Origin: Rhizobium sp. N324
GTDB taxonomy: Bacteria; Pseudomonadota; Alphaproteobacteria; Rhizobiales; Rhizobiaceae
Direction of reading: 5' to 3'
Assembly (NCBI RefSeq): GCF_001664485.1
Contig: NZ_CP013630.1
Span: 3,103,001-3,167,000 of the forward strand
DNA: 64,000 bases
Shown here: piece after piece, positions 38,671 through 47,271 of the stretch
How the letters are laid out: each line of letters starts with the position of its first letter
Position numbering within the stretch: the stretch's first letter is position 1
Program-made: the position numbers and the translations under genes
The notes under the pieces: generated by a model
What the model saw: only the letters and a program-made list of their open reading frames with translations
Told to the model about the DNA's origin: nothing
The model's database searches: none

Positions 38671-39846
38671 CTAGCGAAATTGCGGTGTGAATTCCGTGGA
38701 ATAGCCCTGTTCGCTGATTCTGCCCGACAAAAGCAGCTCGGCTCCGAGCCGGCCGATTTCGTCCGAGCTCTTGGCAGAGGTGCCGGCGCAGCCCGTCAGC
38801 ACCGCAATTTCCGGCGATGAAGTGTAGCCGATCATCGGATGGCCGCTTTCCGTCTGCGACACGACGCAGGCGGCCGTGGAAATCGACAGCGGCGCCATAT
38901 CGGGCACGAGCCCTTCGACGATACGGTTGAGATATGTGCGCACGATCTCGCGTCCCTCGGTTTTGAACCAGGCGCGCATCGCGACCTCGTCGCCGAGCAC
39001 CAGATCGTCGGGATCGCCGCCGATCTTCAGGTAGAATTTGCCGTCGGGATAACGGATCGGCGGCAGCAGATAGATATGGATGCCAGGCACATCGAGAATG
39101 AGCGACGGCATGGCCGCAAGACGCAGCGCATCGGTCTCGCTCACCTCGAAAAGCGTTACCGTCCGGCCATAAACTGTCATGGCAACCGGACGCGGCAACA
39201 GATTCTTCGCAATGGAAAATCCGCCCGCAGCCAGCATCACCTTCTCACCGCGATAGCGCCGGCCGCCGGCTGTCTCGACGACAGCCGATCCGCCCTCGCT
39301 GCGGATCGAGACGGCATGGTCGCGAATGACGGCAGCACCCGCCTTTTCCGCCAGCAGCGACTGTGCCTTGACCAGGCTGCGCGGACTGATGTGGCCGGCC
39401 CCCTTCGCCTCGAAGATGCCGGCGGCGTCATCGGGAAAAGCGAAGTATGGAAAGGCGGCTTTCAGCCCGGCCTCATCGAGACGGCGGGTCTCGACGCCGA
39501 GCGAGACGGCCGCCTGCCGGGTCCTCTCCAGATAATCGCTTCCATCCGGCGCGACGACCACGCAGCCGACCTCGCGATAGAAGTCGATGCCGCTGTCGCG
39601 GGCAATCTCGCGGTACCGGCCGATCGCGCGGTTGGCGAGCAGCGCCCAGTTGCGGTCGGGATCGATGGTGCGGGTGATCCGCCCCTCGTCGTAATGGCTG
39701 GCGAAGACGCCCTGATGCGCCTTGCGATCATCAGGCTCGTCGGGGCCGATCACCGCCACGCCGTCCGCCTGGCGGGCCAGATGCCGCGCCGCCGCCGCCC
39801 CCATCAGCCCGCGGCCGACGACGATATATTTGAAATCGACTGCCAT
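38671..39846 (-). CDS. FAD-dependent amino acid/amine oxidoreductase (DAO family), copy A
   Basis: A 391-residue flavoprotein of the D-amino acid oxidase / sarcosine oxidase family. The FAD dinucleotide motif at the N-terminus is VVGRGLMGAAAARHLA (GxGxxG), and VMLAAGGFS and TGCAGTSAKSSDEIGRLGAELL mark the later FAD-contact regions. The family oxidises N-methyl or D-amino acids, giving peroxide. The substrate is unknown. Its nearest relative is the gene 11 bp upstream, so the pair arose by tandem duplication and is probably co-transcribed. Confidence 0.85.
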   Translation of the reverse strand: MAVDFKYIVVGRGLMGAAAARHLARQADGVAVIGPDEPDDRKAHQGVFASHYDEGRITRTIDPDRNWALLANRAIGRYREIARDSGIDFYREVGCVVVAPDGSDYLERTRQAAVSLGVETRRLDEAGLKAAFPYFAFPDDAAGIFEAKGAGHISPRSLVKAQSLLAEKAGAAVIRDHAVSIRSEGGSAVVETAGGRRYRGEKVMLAAGGFSIAKNLLPRPVAMTVYGRTVTLFEVSETDALRLAAMPSLILDVPGIHIYLLPPIRYPDGKFYLKIGGDPDDLVLGDEVAMRAWFKTEGREIVRTYLNRIVEGLVPDMAPLSISTAACVVSQTESGHPMIGYTSSPEIAVLTGCAGTSAKSSDEIGRLGAELLLSGRISEQGYSTEFTPQFR

Positions 39847-39857
39847 GATGCTCCCTT

Positions 39858-41042
39858 TCAGGCAAAGACCGGCGTCAGCTCGCCGCCGAAATCCTGGTCG
39901 CCGAGTTCACCTTCGGTCAGAAGCACGGCGCCCAGCCGTCCGAGTTCGTCGGAGGATTTGGCTGCGACGAAATTGCCGCCGGTGAGCACCGCGATGCGCG
40001 GCGACTGCGTAAATCCGGCATAGGGATAACCGGTCGGCGTGAAATTCGCCACGCAAGGCCCCGAGGTGACCGGGCAGCCGGCAAGCGCCGGCATCAACGT
40101 GAGGGCAACGCGCGAGAGATGCTCGCGTTCAGCCACGCTGCCATCGGAACGGAACCACGCGCCGACATCCTCCAGCGCTCCGAAAGACAGCATCTCGGTA
40201 TCGCCGCCGAGTTTCAGATAAGTCTTGCCGTCGGGATAACGCACCGGGGGCAGGATATAGATGTGGTCTTCCTCCCGCTCGCCGAGCACGATCGTCGACG
40301 GCGTATCGCCGAAGATCGCCATCTCGCGCTCTCCGATCTCGTAGAAAGCGACCGTGCGCGCCATCACCCTGGTATCGACGGGACGCGGCAGCAGGGCATT
40401 GAAATTGCTGAAACCGCCGGCAGCGACCAGCACGCGCTCGGCACTGTAGCTTCGGCCACCGGCCGTCACCTCGACATGGGAGCCGGCGTCGCGCACGGAC
40501 GTTGCGGTTGCCTCGATCAGCGTAACGCCGCCCTGTTCGGCAAGCTTGGCCTGGGCGCGCACGAGCGACCGCGGGTTGATATGGCCGGCGCGTTTGCGTT
40601 CAAAATAGCCGCTGAAGTCTGCATCGACGGCAAGATAGGGAAAGCGCCGCGAAAGGTCCGACGATGCGATGGTCTCGATGTCGCTGCCGAGCGTCCGGCT
40701 GACGGTCAGCGCCCGATCGATATAGTCCTGCTCGCTCTTGTCAGGCGCTGCAAAGAGGCAGCCGACTTCCGAAAAGAAGGAAATGCCGCTCCTTGCCTCG
40801 ATCTCACGGTAGCGGTCGAGCGCGCGGGCGGCGAAGGTTCCCCAGGCCAGATTGCCGTCGAAGGTGCGGGTGATACGCGCTTCGTCGTAATGGCTGGCGA
40901 AGACGCCATCATGAGCTTTGCGTTCAGCCGGCTCGCATGGGCCGATCAGCGCGATGCCGTCGGCCATCGCGGAGAGATGCCGGGCGGCGGCGGCACCCAT
41001 CATGCCGCGTCCGATGATGATGAACCTGAAATCGACTGCCAT
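39858..41042 (-). CDS. FAD-dependent amino acid/amine oxidoreductase (DAO family), copy B
   Basis: A 394-residue paralogue of the downstream gene. It shares the opening MAVDF-x-x-I-x-x-GRG-x-MGAAAARHL, the HYDE-x-RITRT segment, the GHI/INPRSLV-x-AQ stretch and the C-terminal AKSSDELGRLGA-x-LL. The FAD motif is IIGRGMMGAAAARHLS. It is the upstream member of the pair and the promoter would lie before 41042. Divergence between copies suggests different substrates, which cannot be assigned from sequence. Confidence 0.85.
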   Translation of the reverse strand: MAVDFRFIIIGRGMMGAAAARHLSAMADGIALIGPCEPAERKAHDGVFASHYDEARITRTFDGNLAWGTFAARALDRYREIEARSGISFFSEVGCLFAAPDKSEQDYIDRALTVSRTLGSDIETIASSDLSRRFPYLAVDADFSGYFERKRAGHINPRSLVRAQAKLAEQGGVTLIEATATSVRDAGSHVEVTAGGRSYSAERVLVAAGGFSNFNALLPRPVDTRVMARTVAFYEIGEREMAIFGDTPSTIVLGEREEDHIYILPPVRYPDGKTYLKLGGDTEMLSFGALEDVGAWFRSDGSVAEREHLSRVALTLMPALAGCPVTSGPCVANFTPTGYPYAGFTQSPRIAVLTGGNFVAAKSSDELGRLGAVLLTEGELGDQDFGGELTPVFA

Positions 41043-41124
41043 ATCCCACCTCGCTGAATTCCAGCGATACCATGGCAGTCATCTTGAATCATTTAGATCT
41101 TATCAGGGATAAGCGCTTCAGCGC

Positions 41125-41745
41125 TCAGAGCATTGCCAGAACCTTGCCGCAATAGGACTTGGACACCGGGTTCATGCGCGTGGCGCCATGGCCGGCATTG
41201 TATTTGAGGATGGTGTTGCAGGTCTCGCCACCACCGAGATCATGGGCGGCAGCCAGATATTTCATGCCGTACTTGATGTTGGTTTCCGGATCGAACAGGC
41301 CCTTGGCGCTGCCGGAATAGCCCATCATGCGGGCAGTTGCAGGCTTTATCTGCATCAGGCCGATTTCACCGTGGCTGCCGCGCGCATTCGGATTGAAATT
41401 GCTTTCGATGCGGATGACCGCGGTCGCAAGCGCAACCGGTACATTATATTGGTTCGCATATTTGCTGATCAGTGCGGAATAGGAATTGCCGGAAACATTG
41501 GCGACGGAATAGCCGCTCTGGCGCTCGACCGTCTTCAGCGGGCGTTCCGCCGTTTTGAGCGGATGCTTCGCCGGCTTGACCGAACGCTCCGCTTTGTTCA
41601 ACGGACGCTCTGTCTTCTTCGACGGACGCTCGGCTTTCTTCACCGGCGCATCGGCTCGCACACCCCAGTCATTCGCAAAGGCAAAGCTATTTCCGGCCAG
41701 CAGCATGCCAACGCATGTTGCAGCAACAACAATCAGTTTTCTCAT
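41125..41745 (-). CDS. Lytic transglycosylase (SLT domain) with heptad-repeat linker
   Basis: A 206-residue periplasmic wall hydrolase. A signal peptide (residues 1-25) is followed by six Lys-rich heptads at residues 36-77 (KKAERPS, KKTERPL and so on). The SLT goose-type lysozyme domain follows, with the catalytic Glu in VIRIESNFNPNARG and the conserved GEIGLMQIKPATA. Cys residues near the end (GGETCN, KSYCGK) may form a disulphide. ATG 41745 is chosen because the signal peptide starts there. Confidence 0.88.
   Translation of the reverse strand: MRKLIVVAATCVGMLLAGNSFAFANDWGVRADAPVKKAERPSKKTERPLNKAERSVKPAKHPLKTAERPLKTVERQSGYSVANVSGNSYSALISKYANQYNVPVALATAVIRIESNFNPNARGSHGEIGLMQIKPATARMMGYSGSAKGLFDPETNIKYGMKYLAAAHDLGGGETCNTILKYNAGHGATRMNPVSKSYCGKVLAML
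41515..41640. repeat. 21-bp degenerate repeats coding the cationic heptads
   Basis: Six 21-bp units encode K-K/T-A/T-E-R-P-x heptads of the transglycosylase linker. The third and fourth units are the most diverged (NKAERSV, KPAKHPL). Confidence 0.75.
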
Positions 41746-41955
41746 GTAGTCTTGAACACTCCGACCCAAAGAATTTCCGGACGGCGCGCCTCGCTGTCAC
41801 AATGAATATCAGATCAATGAGCGATCTTCATTCGCGGTAATTCTTATCATTTCACATAGCGCCCGCGGTTTAACTCAAAAACAAGCCCGAGAACCGCTTG
41901 GCGACGTTCTTAAACCATCGTAATGAGGAGATAATAGGGAAATGATGTGGCAGGT

Positions 41956-41983
41956 CGAATTTCGCTCTGCAGTGCGAAATTCG
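41956..41983. repeat. 28-bp near-perfect palindrome
   Basis: CGAATTTCGC and GCGAAATTCG are exact inverted copies around TCTGCAGT, whose own centre is palindromic, leaving one mismatched pair. It lies between the amidase stop and the transglycosylase start, both on the minus strand. It could be an operator or an unassisted hairpin; no T tract follows. Confidence 0.5.
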
Positions 41984-42006
41984 GCGTTTCAGCAATTGTC
42001 GAGGAA

Positions 42007-42768
42007 TCAGGAATAACGCGGCAAAGCCGACAGTAGCCGGTGCAACGTGTCGATCGTCGAGAAATCGGCGATGCCATCTATTCGTTCGGGCCGAAAATGC
42101 CGCTGGAAAGCTTCGACGTCACCAGCCATTTTTTCCGAGAATTTTCCTGTGATTTCAGTTCCATAACCATAAAGCGACAGCATCGACTGCAGCGCTTCCA
42201 CAGGTTGGCCGGCGTCGCCTCGCTGGAAGAAGCGCCCGCCGGTGATCGTTGCCGGCTCGACCCAGTGCCCGATGCCCGCCCTGTGGAGTTCGCCCCAGGG
42301 GAATTTCTCACCCGGATCGACCTTGCGAATCGGGGCGACATCGGAGTGCCCGAGGATCCGTTCCGGCGCGATCGACCAACGTTTGACACAGTCGCGACAC
42401 AATTCGATCACCGCGGCGATCTGCTCTTTAGGGTAATCGGGAAGTCCGCCGGGATGGCCGGCATTGGCGATCTCGATGCCGATCGACAGCGAATTGATAT
42501 CCGTCACGCCGTGCCAGCTGCTCTTTCCCGCGTGCCAGGCCCGCCGCACCTCCGGCACCAGCTGCACCACCTCGCCGTTCTCATGCACGAAATAATGGCT
42601 GGAGACCTGGCTCTCGGCGCGACAGAGCCAGTCGAGCGCGCCATCGGCCGTCGGCATGCCGGTATAGTGCAGCAGGATCATGTCTGGACGGCGCCCGTCC
42701 GCGCGCTCGCCATGGTTCGGCGAAGGCTGCACGCGGGCGCTCCCGCAGTCGGCCTCGAAAGAGGTCAT
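42007..42768 (-). CDS. amiD: N-acetylmuramoyl-L-alanine amidase, AmiD type
   Basis: A 253-residue zinc amidase that cuts the bond between MurNAc and the stem peptide. The Amidase_2 domain shows the zinc His in ILLHYTGM, the second His region RAWHAGKSSW, SIGIEIANAG and ILGHSDVAP. A C-terminal peptidoglycan-binding domain (QRGDAGQPVEALQSMLSLYGYG) follows. No N-terminal signal peptide is evident, so it may act in the cytosol on recycled muropeptides or be exported unusually. Its start overlaps the DnaJ-domain gene by 4 bp. Confidence 0.88.
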   Translation of the reverse strand: MTSFEADCGSARVQPSPNHGERADGRRPDMILLHYTGMPTADGALDWLCRAESQVSSHYFVHENGEVVQLVPEVRRAWHAGKSSWHGVTDINSLSIGIEIANAGHPGGLPDYPKEQIAAVIELCRDCVKRWSIAPERILGHSDVAPIRKVDPGEKFPWGELHRAGIGHWVEPATITGGRFFQRGDAGQPVEALQSMLSLYGYGTEITGKFSEKMAGDVEAFQRHFRPERIDGIADFSTIDTLHRLLSALPRYS

Positions 42769-43472
42769 GCGGCGCGGCGTTCCTTCTCGATCGCCGCATA
42801 GGCCGCGTTCAGCGCCGCCATGCGCTCATTGGCGATGACGTGGAACTCCTTCGGCACGCCGCGCGAGATCAGCCGGTCGGGATGGTGTTCGCTGACGAGG
42901 CCATGATAGCGGCGGCGGATGGTCGGGAAATCGTCCGAGGGCAACACGCCGAGCACCTTGTAGGGATCGCCGCCTGTGGAGACGTGACGGGCGGCGATCT
43001 GCTCGAAGCGAGTCTCGCTCATCTGGAAGATCTCGGCTATATGGCTGAGGAAATTCAGTTCCTTCTCGTGGATCAGCCCATCGGCCTTGGCAATATGGAA
43101 GAGACCGTCGAGCACATCTTCCAGCACCGTGCAATTGGCCGCGCAGGTGATGCAGAGCGTCGAGAGCCGTTCGGCATAGGCTTCGTAGCCGGCCACGTCC
43201 TGGCGTGCGAGGTTGTAAAGTCTGGCGACGTTCTTTGCCTGGTCCTGCGGGAATTCGAAGATTTCGCGGAAGGCTTCGACCTCCTTCTCGCTGACGATGC
43301 CGTCGGCCTTGGCGATCTTGGCCGACAGCGCGATGATCGCCACGGAGAAAGCCACCTTGCGCCGGGTCTCGGGATCCCCTTCGAAAACCGTTCGGATAGC
43401 CTCGACCACCGCAGACAGCGCATTGCCCGCGGTATTGCCAATGGCATTCAACAGTTTTTCCCAGAAGGACAT
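42765..43472 (-). CDS. TerB-like / DnaJ domain protein (DjlA-like)
   Basis: A 235-residue protein with two parts. Residues about 45-150 form a TerB-like helical domain (IIALSAKIAKADGIVSEKEVEAF, then HIAKADGLIHEKELNFL). Residues about 170-230 form a J domain (DPYKVLGV, HHPD at the catalytic loop), which stimulates Hsp70 ATPase. This matches DjlA-family co-chaperones but without an obvious membrane segment. ATG 43472 (MSFWEKLLN) is chosen. It is coupled to amiD by a 4-bp overlap. Confidence 0.87.
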   Translation of the reverse strand: MSFWEKLLNAIGNTAGNALSAVVEAIRTVFEGDPETRRKVAFSVAIIALSAKIAKADGIVSEKEVEAFREIFEFPQDQAKNVARLYNLARQDVAGYEAYAERLSTLCITCAANCTVLEDVLDGLFHIAKADGLIHEKELNFLSHIAEIFQMSETRFEQIAARHVSTGGDPYKVLGVLPSDDFPTIRRRYHGLVSEHHPDRLISRGVPKEFHVIANERMAALNAAYAAIEKERRAA

Positions 43473-43929
43473 CGAAATCTCTCGCACGCTTGTCAACTTA
43501 TATACAAACAGCTTGACCAAAGAATCGTAGCCTTTGCAAGGCGACTATTGGTCGTAGGGCCGAACACAGTTTTCACGATTTGGTAATTGTCGCACCGCAG
43601 CATATGGCCCTCTGGCGCCCGGCACCTGCGCCCCGCACCGCGCTCGCCGGCAATTTCCACAAGAGTTGTCGACAGTCAGAACGGGCTTGAAACGATTATA
43701 TCTGCTGTTCCGGTCGCCACGCGGCAGAAAGGCGCGTTTTCGTAAATTCTTTACTTTACAGGCTCCTTTCCCTGCCGCATCCATGCGCTCATACATGTCG
43801 CTCGGAAGTGTGCAGCGGGTCCGGGATGACGACATGCATGAAAACAATGAGCTAAGCGCGTCGCTTGAATCGAATTCGATGCGGCGCCGATAGCTGACAC
43901 CGCCGCACCGAAACGCCATAGGAGGGATC
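43473..43929. other. Divergent intergenic region upstream of pfp
   Basis: This 457-bp gap separates divergent genes. A+T-rich stretches near 43690 and 43740-43760 probably contain the promoter of the phosphofructokinase gene. One plus-strand frame of 75 codons (43666-43893) has no ribosome site and Arg/Ser-rich random composition, so it is not called. No repeat or terminator was recognised. Confidence 0.4.
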
Positions 43930-45141
43930 ATGGCCAAGCAGAAAGTCGCAATGCTGACCGCCGGAGGCCTGGCGCCCTGTCTTTCCTCCGCCGTCGGCGG
44001 CCTCATCGAACGCTACAGCGATATCGCCCCCGACCTCGATATCGTCGCCTACAAGTCCGGCTACCAGGGCGTATTGCTCGGCGACTGCATCGCGATCACC
44101 CGCGAGATGCGCGAAAAGGCGCCGCTGCTGCATCGTTATGGCGGCTCGCCGATCGGCAACAGCCGCGTCAAGCTCACCAATGCCGCCGACTGCGTCAAGC
44201 GCGGCCTGGTCAAGGAAGGCGACAACCCGCTGCGAGTGGCCGCCGAACGTCTTGCCAATGACGGCATCACCATTCTCCATACGATCGGCGGCGACGACAC
44301 CAACACCACCGCTGCCGACCTTGCCGCCTATCTTGCCGCCAACGGTTACAACCTGACCGTCGTCGGCCTGCCGAAGACCGTCGACAACGACGTCGTGCCG
44401 ATCCGCCAGTCGCTCGGCGCCTGGACGGCCGCCGAAGTCGGCGCGCATTTCTTCGACAATGTCGGCAACGAACAGACGGCCGCCCCCCGCACCCTCGTCA
44501 TCCACGAGGTCATGGGCCGCCATTGCGGCTGGCTGACGGCCGCCACCGCCCGCGCCTATCTCCAGCGCACCAGCCGCAACCAGTATGTCGACGGCCTGAT
44601 GATGGACGCGCATCTGAAGAGCATCGACGCCGTCTACCTGCCCGAGATGGCCTTCGACCTCGACGCCGAGGCCGCCCGCCTGAAGGAGAGCATGGACCGC
44701 AACGGCCACGCCACGGTCTTCGTCTCCGAAGGCGCCTGCCTCGACGCCATCGTCGCGGAGCGCGAAGCCGCCGGCGAGACGGTCAAGCGCGACGCCTTCG
44801 GCCATGTGAAGATCGACACGATCAATGTCGGCGCCTGGTTCCAGAAGCAGTTCGCCAGCCTGTTGAACGCCGAACGTTCGCTCGTGCAGAAATCGGGCTA
44901 CTTCGCCCGCTCGGCGCCCGCCAACGGCGACGATCTCCGGCTGATCCAGAGCATGGTCGATCTCGCCGTCGAAAGCGCCCTCAATAAAGTCTCCGGCGTC
45001 ACCGGCCACGATGAAGCGCAAAACGGTAAATTGCGCACTATAGAATTCCCACGCATCAAGGGCGGCAAGGCTTTTGACCTGTCGACGGCATGGTTTGCCG
45101 AAGTCATGGACAATATAGGCCAGAAATACAAAGAAGCGTGA
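43930..45141 (+). CDS. pfp: Pyrophosphate-dependent 6-phosphofructokinase
   Basis: A 403-residue enzyme phosphorylating fructose 6-phosphate in glycolysis. The nucleotide/PPi site is GGDDTNTT at residues 120-127; Asp in the position after the Gly-Gly-Asp marks PPi rather than ATP use. PKTVDNDV carries the catalytic Asp, and HEVMGRHCGWLTAATA the fructose 6-phosphate contacts. AGGAGGG lies just before the ATG. PPi dependence is inferred from these residues. Confidence 0.92.
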   Translation: MAKQKVAMLTAGGLAPCLSSAVGGLIERYSDIAPDLDIVAYKSGYQGVLLGDCIAITREMREKAPLLHRYGGSPIGNSRVKLTNAADCVKRGLVKEGDNPLRVAAERLANDGITILHTIGGDDTNTTAADLAAYLAANGYNLTVVGLPKTVDNDVVPIRQSLGAWTAAEVGAHFFDNVGNEQTAAPRTLVIHEVMGRHCGWLTAATARAYLQRTSRNQYVDGLMMDAHLKSIDAVYLPEMAFDLDAEAARLKESMDRNGHATVFVSEGACLDAIVAEREAAGETVKRDAFGHVKIDTINVGAWFQKQFASLLNAERSLVQKSGYFARSAPANGDDLRLIQSMVDLAVESALNKVSGVTGHDEAQNGKLRTIEFPRIKGGKAFDLSTAWFAEVMDNIGQKYKEA

Positions 45142-45148
45142 TTGACGG

Positions 45149-45156
45149 ATGGTTAA
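45149..45156. promoter_or_regulatory. CtrA half-site-like octamer before the LysE gene
   Basis: ATGGTTAA (TTAACCAT on the minus strand) sits 43 bp before the LysE start codon, next to TTGACG. A single octamer occurs by chance fairly often, so this is weak. Confidence 0.2.
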
Positions 45157-45198
45157 TATGATGTCTTTGCTTGTTCCTGAGGAATAGGAGGAGACACC

Positions 45199-45834
45199 AT
45201 GTCACTTGAAGCTTGGCTCGCTTTTGCGGCCGCATCCGCCATCATGCTGGCCATACCGGGACCGACGATACTGCTCGTCGTTTCCTATGCGCTCGGTCAT
45301 GGACGCAGGACTGCGTTTGCGACGGTGAGCGGCGTGGCGCTTGGTGACTTCACCGCGATGACGGCGTCTCTCTTCGGTCTCGGCGCCGTCCTCGCCGCCT
45401 CCGCCACCCTCTTCACCGTGCTGAAGTGGATCGGCGGCGCCTACCTGATCTGGCTGGGAATCAAGCTTTGGCGGGCGCCCGTCATCGGCGAACCGGTTGC
45501 CGACAACGACAATCTTCCGGAGGAGAAATCGCTCAAGATCTTCCTCCACGCCTATGTCGTCACCGCCCTCAATCCGAAGAGCATTATCTTCTTCGTCGCC
45601 TTCGTGCCGCAGTTCCTCAACCCGGCCCTGCCCTTCCTCGGCCAGATGGCGATCATGGAAGCGACCTTCCTCGTGCTGGCGATCCTCAACGCCTCCACTT
45701 ACGCATTTCTCGCCCATACCGCGCGCGGACTGATTCGCAAGGCGAGCGTCCAGCGCGCCGTAAACCGCACCGGCGGAACCCTGCTGATCGCGGCAGGCGC
45801 CGTAACCGCAGGGTATCGCCGTATTGCGGCTTAG
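45199..45834 (+). CDS. LysE/RhtB family amino acid exporter
   Basis: A 211-residue inner-membrane protein with about six helices and the LysE/RhtB signature AIPGPTILLVVSYALGHGRR near the N-terminus. It also has KWIGGAYLIWLGIKLWRAP and LNPKSIIFFVAFVPQF. GGAGGAG precedes the ATG. Exporters of this family expel lysine, threonine, homoserine or similar compounds; the substrate is unknown. Its stop codon TAG is formed at the edge of a palindromic element inserted at 45834. Removal of that element with one TA would give TAA at the same position. Confidence 0.9.
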   Translation: MSLEAWLAFAAASAIMLAIPGPTILLVVSYALGHGRRTAFATVSGVALGDFTAMTASLFGLGAVLAASATLFTVLKWIGGAYLIWLGIKLWRAPVIGEPVADNDNLPEEKSLKIFLHAYVVTALNPKSIIFFVAFVPQFLNPALPFLGQMAIMEATFLVLAILNASTYAFLAHTARGLIRKASVQRAVNRTGGTLLIAAGAVTAGYRRIAA

Positions 45835-46184
45835 AGCCTTTCCCGGTCAGATTGCAGCATTCTGCCGGAGCAGGTTTTCGTCGGGGCAGAGGCGATCGGC
45901 GATGGGCATACCCCTGGTACGTCCGAGCCGATCGCCTCTGATCCTGGCTAGAGATGCCCGGCCCACCGGCCGCACCGCTTCGCCACGGCGAAGCGATCAG
46001 TGCGTCCGGCGATTCCCAAGTCTTGCAGATTTGCCTGGCAAATCTGCGCGAGGGTTGGCTGAAACGGGCCGGCTGATCGACCGGCCGGCTTGGCCGTAGA
46101 TCTGGGCTACGACGCGCGCCGGCCGGTCGACCATCCGGCTCCGTTTGAGCCAACAGAATGCTGCAATCTGACCGGGAAAGGCTC
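45834..46184. mobile_element. MITE-like palindromic element with 31-bp terminal inverted repeats and TA duplication
   Basis: The 351-bp element begins GAGCCTTTCCCGGTCAGATT and ends with the exact inverted copy; the arms are 45834-45864 and 46154-46184 with no mismatch. TA flanks both sides (45832-45833, 46185-46186), the target duplication of IS630/Tc1-mariner-type elements. Inside are further perfect hairpins: CAGAGGCGATCGGC with its inverse (45887-45940), CGCTTCGCC/GGCGAAGCG near 45980 and GCAGATTTGC/GCAAATCTGC near 46030. No transposase is encoded, so it would depend on a partner enzyme elsewhere. Confidence 0.85.
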
Positions 46185-46302
46185 TAAAAATATTCCGTGG
46201 TTGCCGGAATGTCACGAATAGGTTAATGGGGTCGTCAGGTTTAAGCTTTTTAGTAACTTTTATAACGCTGCCGGGGCGGCGCGATTTCACGAAAGTGACG
46301 GA

Positions 46303-47235
46303 ATGGTAGCGATCGGATTGTCCGGGCTGAAACGCAGTCTTGTCGTTTCTACGGTGCTCTGCTGTGGCGTGATGACCGGCTGCGCAAGCGTCGAATACAC
46401 CTCCCAGGCCGAACTGACAGCTGCTCAGACCGTGGTGCCGATGCCGAAACCCGGTGAAGACGCCACGCTTGCCGCGGTCCCGACAGCCGAAGGCACGGCC
46501 GCTCAGGCAGTCGCCGGCGCTACCCTTGCCCCGGCATCCCCTGCCCTGACCGCGACGGCGATGCCGACCGTGACCGCCTCCCAGCCTGCCGATCTCACCA
46601 TGCAGCCGGCAGCCTACGCGCAGATCCCGCTGACACCCGAGATGACGGCGATCCAGTCCGTGGTGCCGACGCCGCGTCCTGGAGCGCCGGCACAACCGGC
46701 AACGCAGCTTGCCTTTGCCGCGACACCGCAGAACGGCGCGCTTGCGGCACTTGCCGCAGTCGACACGACGCCGCGTGCCAGCATGGATTACGGCTTCGAT
46801 GAATCCGGGCCGATTGATCCGCCGACGGCGCCGCCGATGTTCAGCGACGACGACAAGGACGATGCGCCGACCGTCGAAAAGAGCTTCGTCACCAAGCTCA
46901 TTCAGAAATATTCGAAACTCTACGAAATTCCGGAGACGCTGCTCCACCGCATCGTCCACCGCGAGAGCCGCTACAATCCGAAGGCCTACAACAAGCGCGG
47001 CTATTTCGGCCTCATGCAGATCAAGTACAACACCGCCAAATCAATGGGCTATGACGGCGCCCCGGGCGGTCTCTTCGATGCCGAGACCAACATCAAATAT
47101 GCCGCGAAATATCTGCGCGGCGCCTGGCTCGTCTCCGACAGCAAGGAAGACGATGCCGTCCGCCTCTATGCGCGCGGCTATTATTATGATGCCAAGCGCA
47201 AGGGCATGAATGACGTCGCCCAGGGCAATTACTGA
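46303..47235 (+). CDS. Lipoprotein lytic transglycosylase (SLT domain)
   Basis: A 310-residue predicted lipoprotein. A signal peptide ends in lipobox VMTGC with Cys27. A 160-residue Ala/Pro/Thr-rich spacer follows, then the SLT domain with the catalytic Glu in RIVHRESRYNPKAYNKRG and GYFGLMQIKYNTAKSMGY. It would cleave glycan strands from the membrane surface. The spacer has a repeated motif (QTVVPMPKPGED and QSVVPTPRPGAP). It stands alone downstream of the palindromic element. The ribosome site before ATG 46303 is weak. Confidence 0.88.
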   Translation: MVAIGLSGLKRSLVVSTVLCCGVMTGCASVEYTSQAELTAAQTVVPMPKPGEDATLAAVPTAEGTAAQAVAGATLAPASPALTATAMPTVTASQPADLTMQPAAYAQIPLTPEMTAIQSVVPTPRPGAPAQPATQLAFAATPQNGALAALAAVDTTPRASMDYGFDESGPIDPPTAPPMFSDDDKDDAPTVEKSFVTKLIQKYSKLYEIPETLLHRIVHRESRYNPKAYNKRGYFGLMQIKYNTAKSMGYDGAPGGLFDAETNIKYAAKYLRGAWLVSDSKEDDAVRLYARGYYYDAKRKGMNDVAQGNY

Positions 47236-47271
47236 CAACTCCCCCCAGAAAAACGGCTTCAATGCTTCGGC

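Noticed and set aside
38230..38820. Plus-strand frame of 196 codons
   Set aside because: It covers the RNase P RNA gene, whose conserved blocks and P1 helix are on the minus strand.
41942..42016. 24-codon frame beginning MMWQVEF with GGAG upstream
   Set aside because: It overlaps the amiD stop and is dominated by a palindrome; the Shine-Dalgarno spacing is long. Kept only as a note in the palindrome finding.
43666..43893. 75-codon plus-strand frame before pfp
   Set aside because: No ribosome site, atypical Arg/Ser-rich composition and no recognised pattern.
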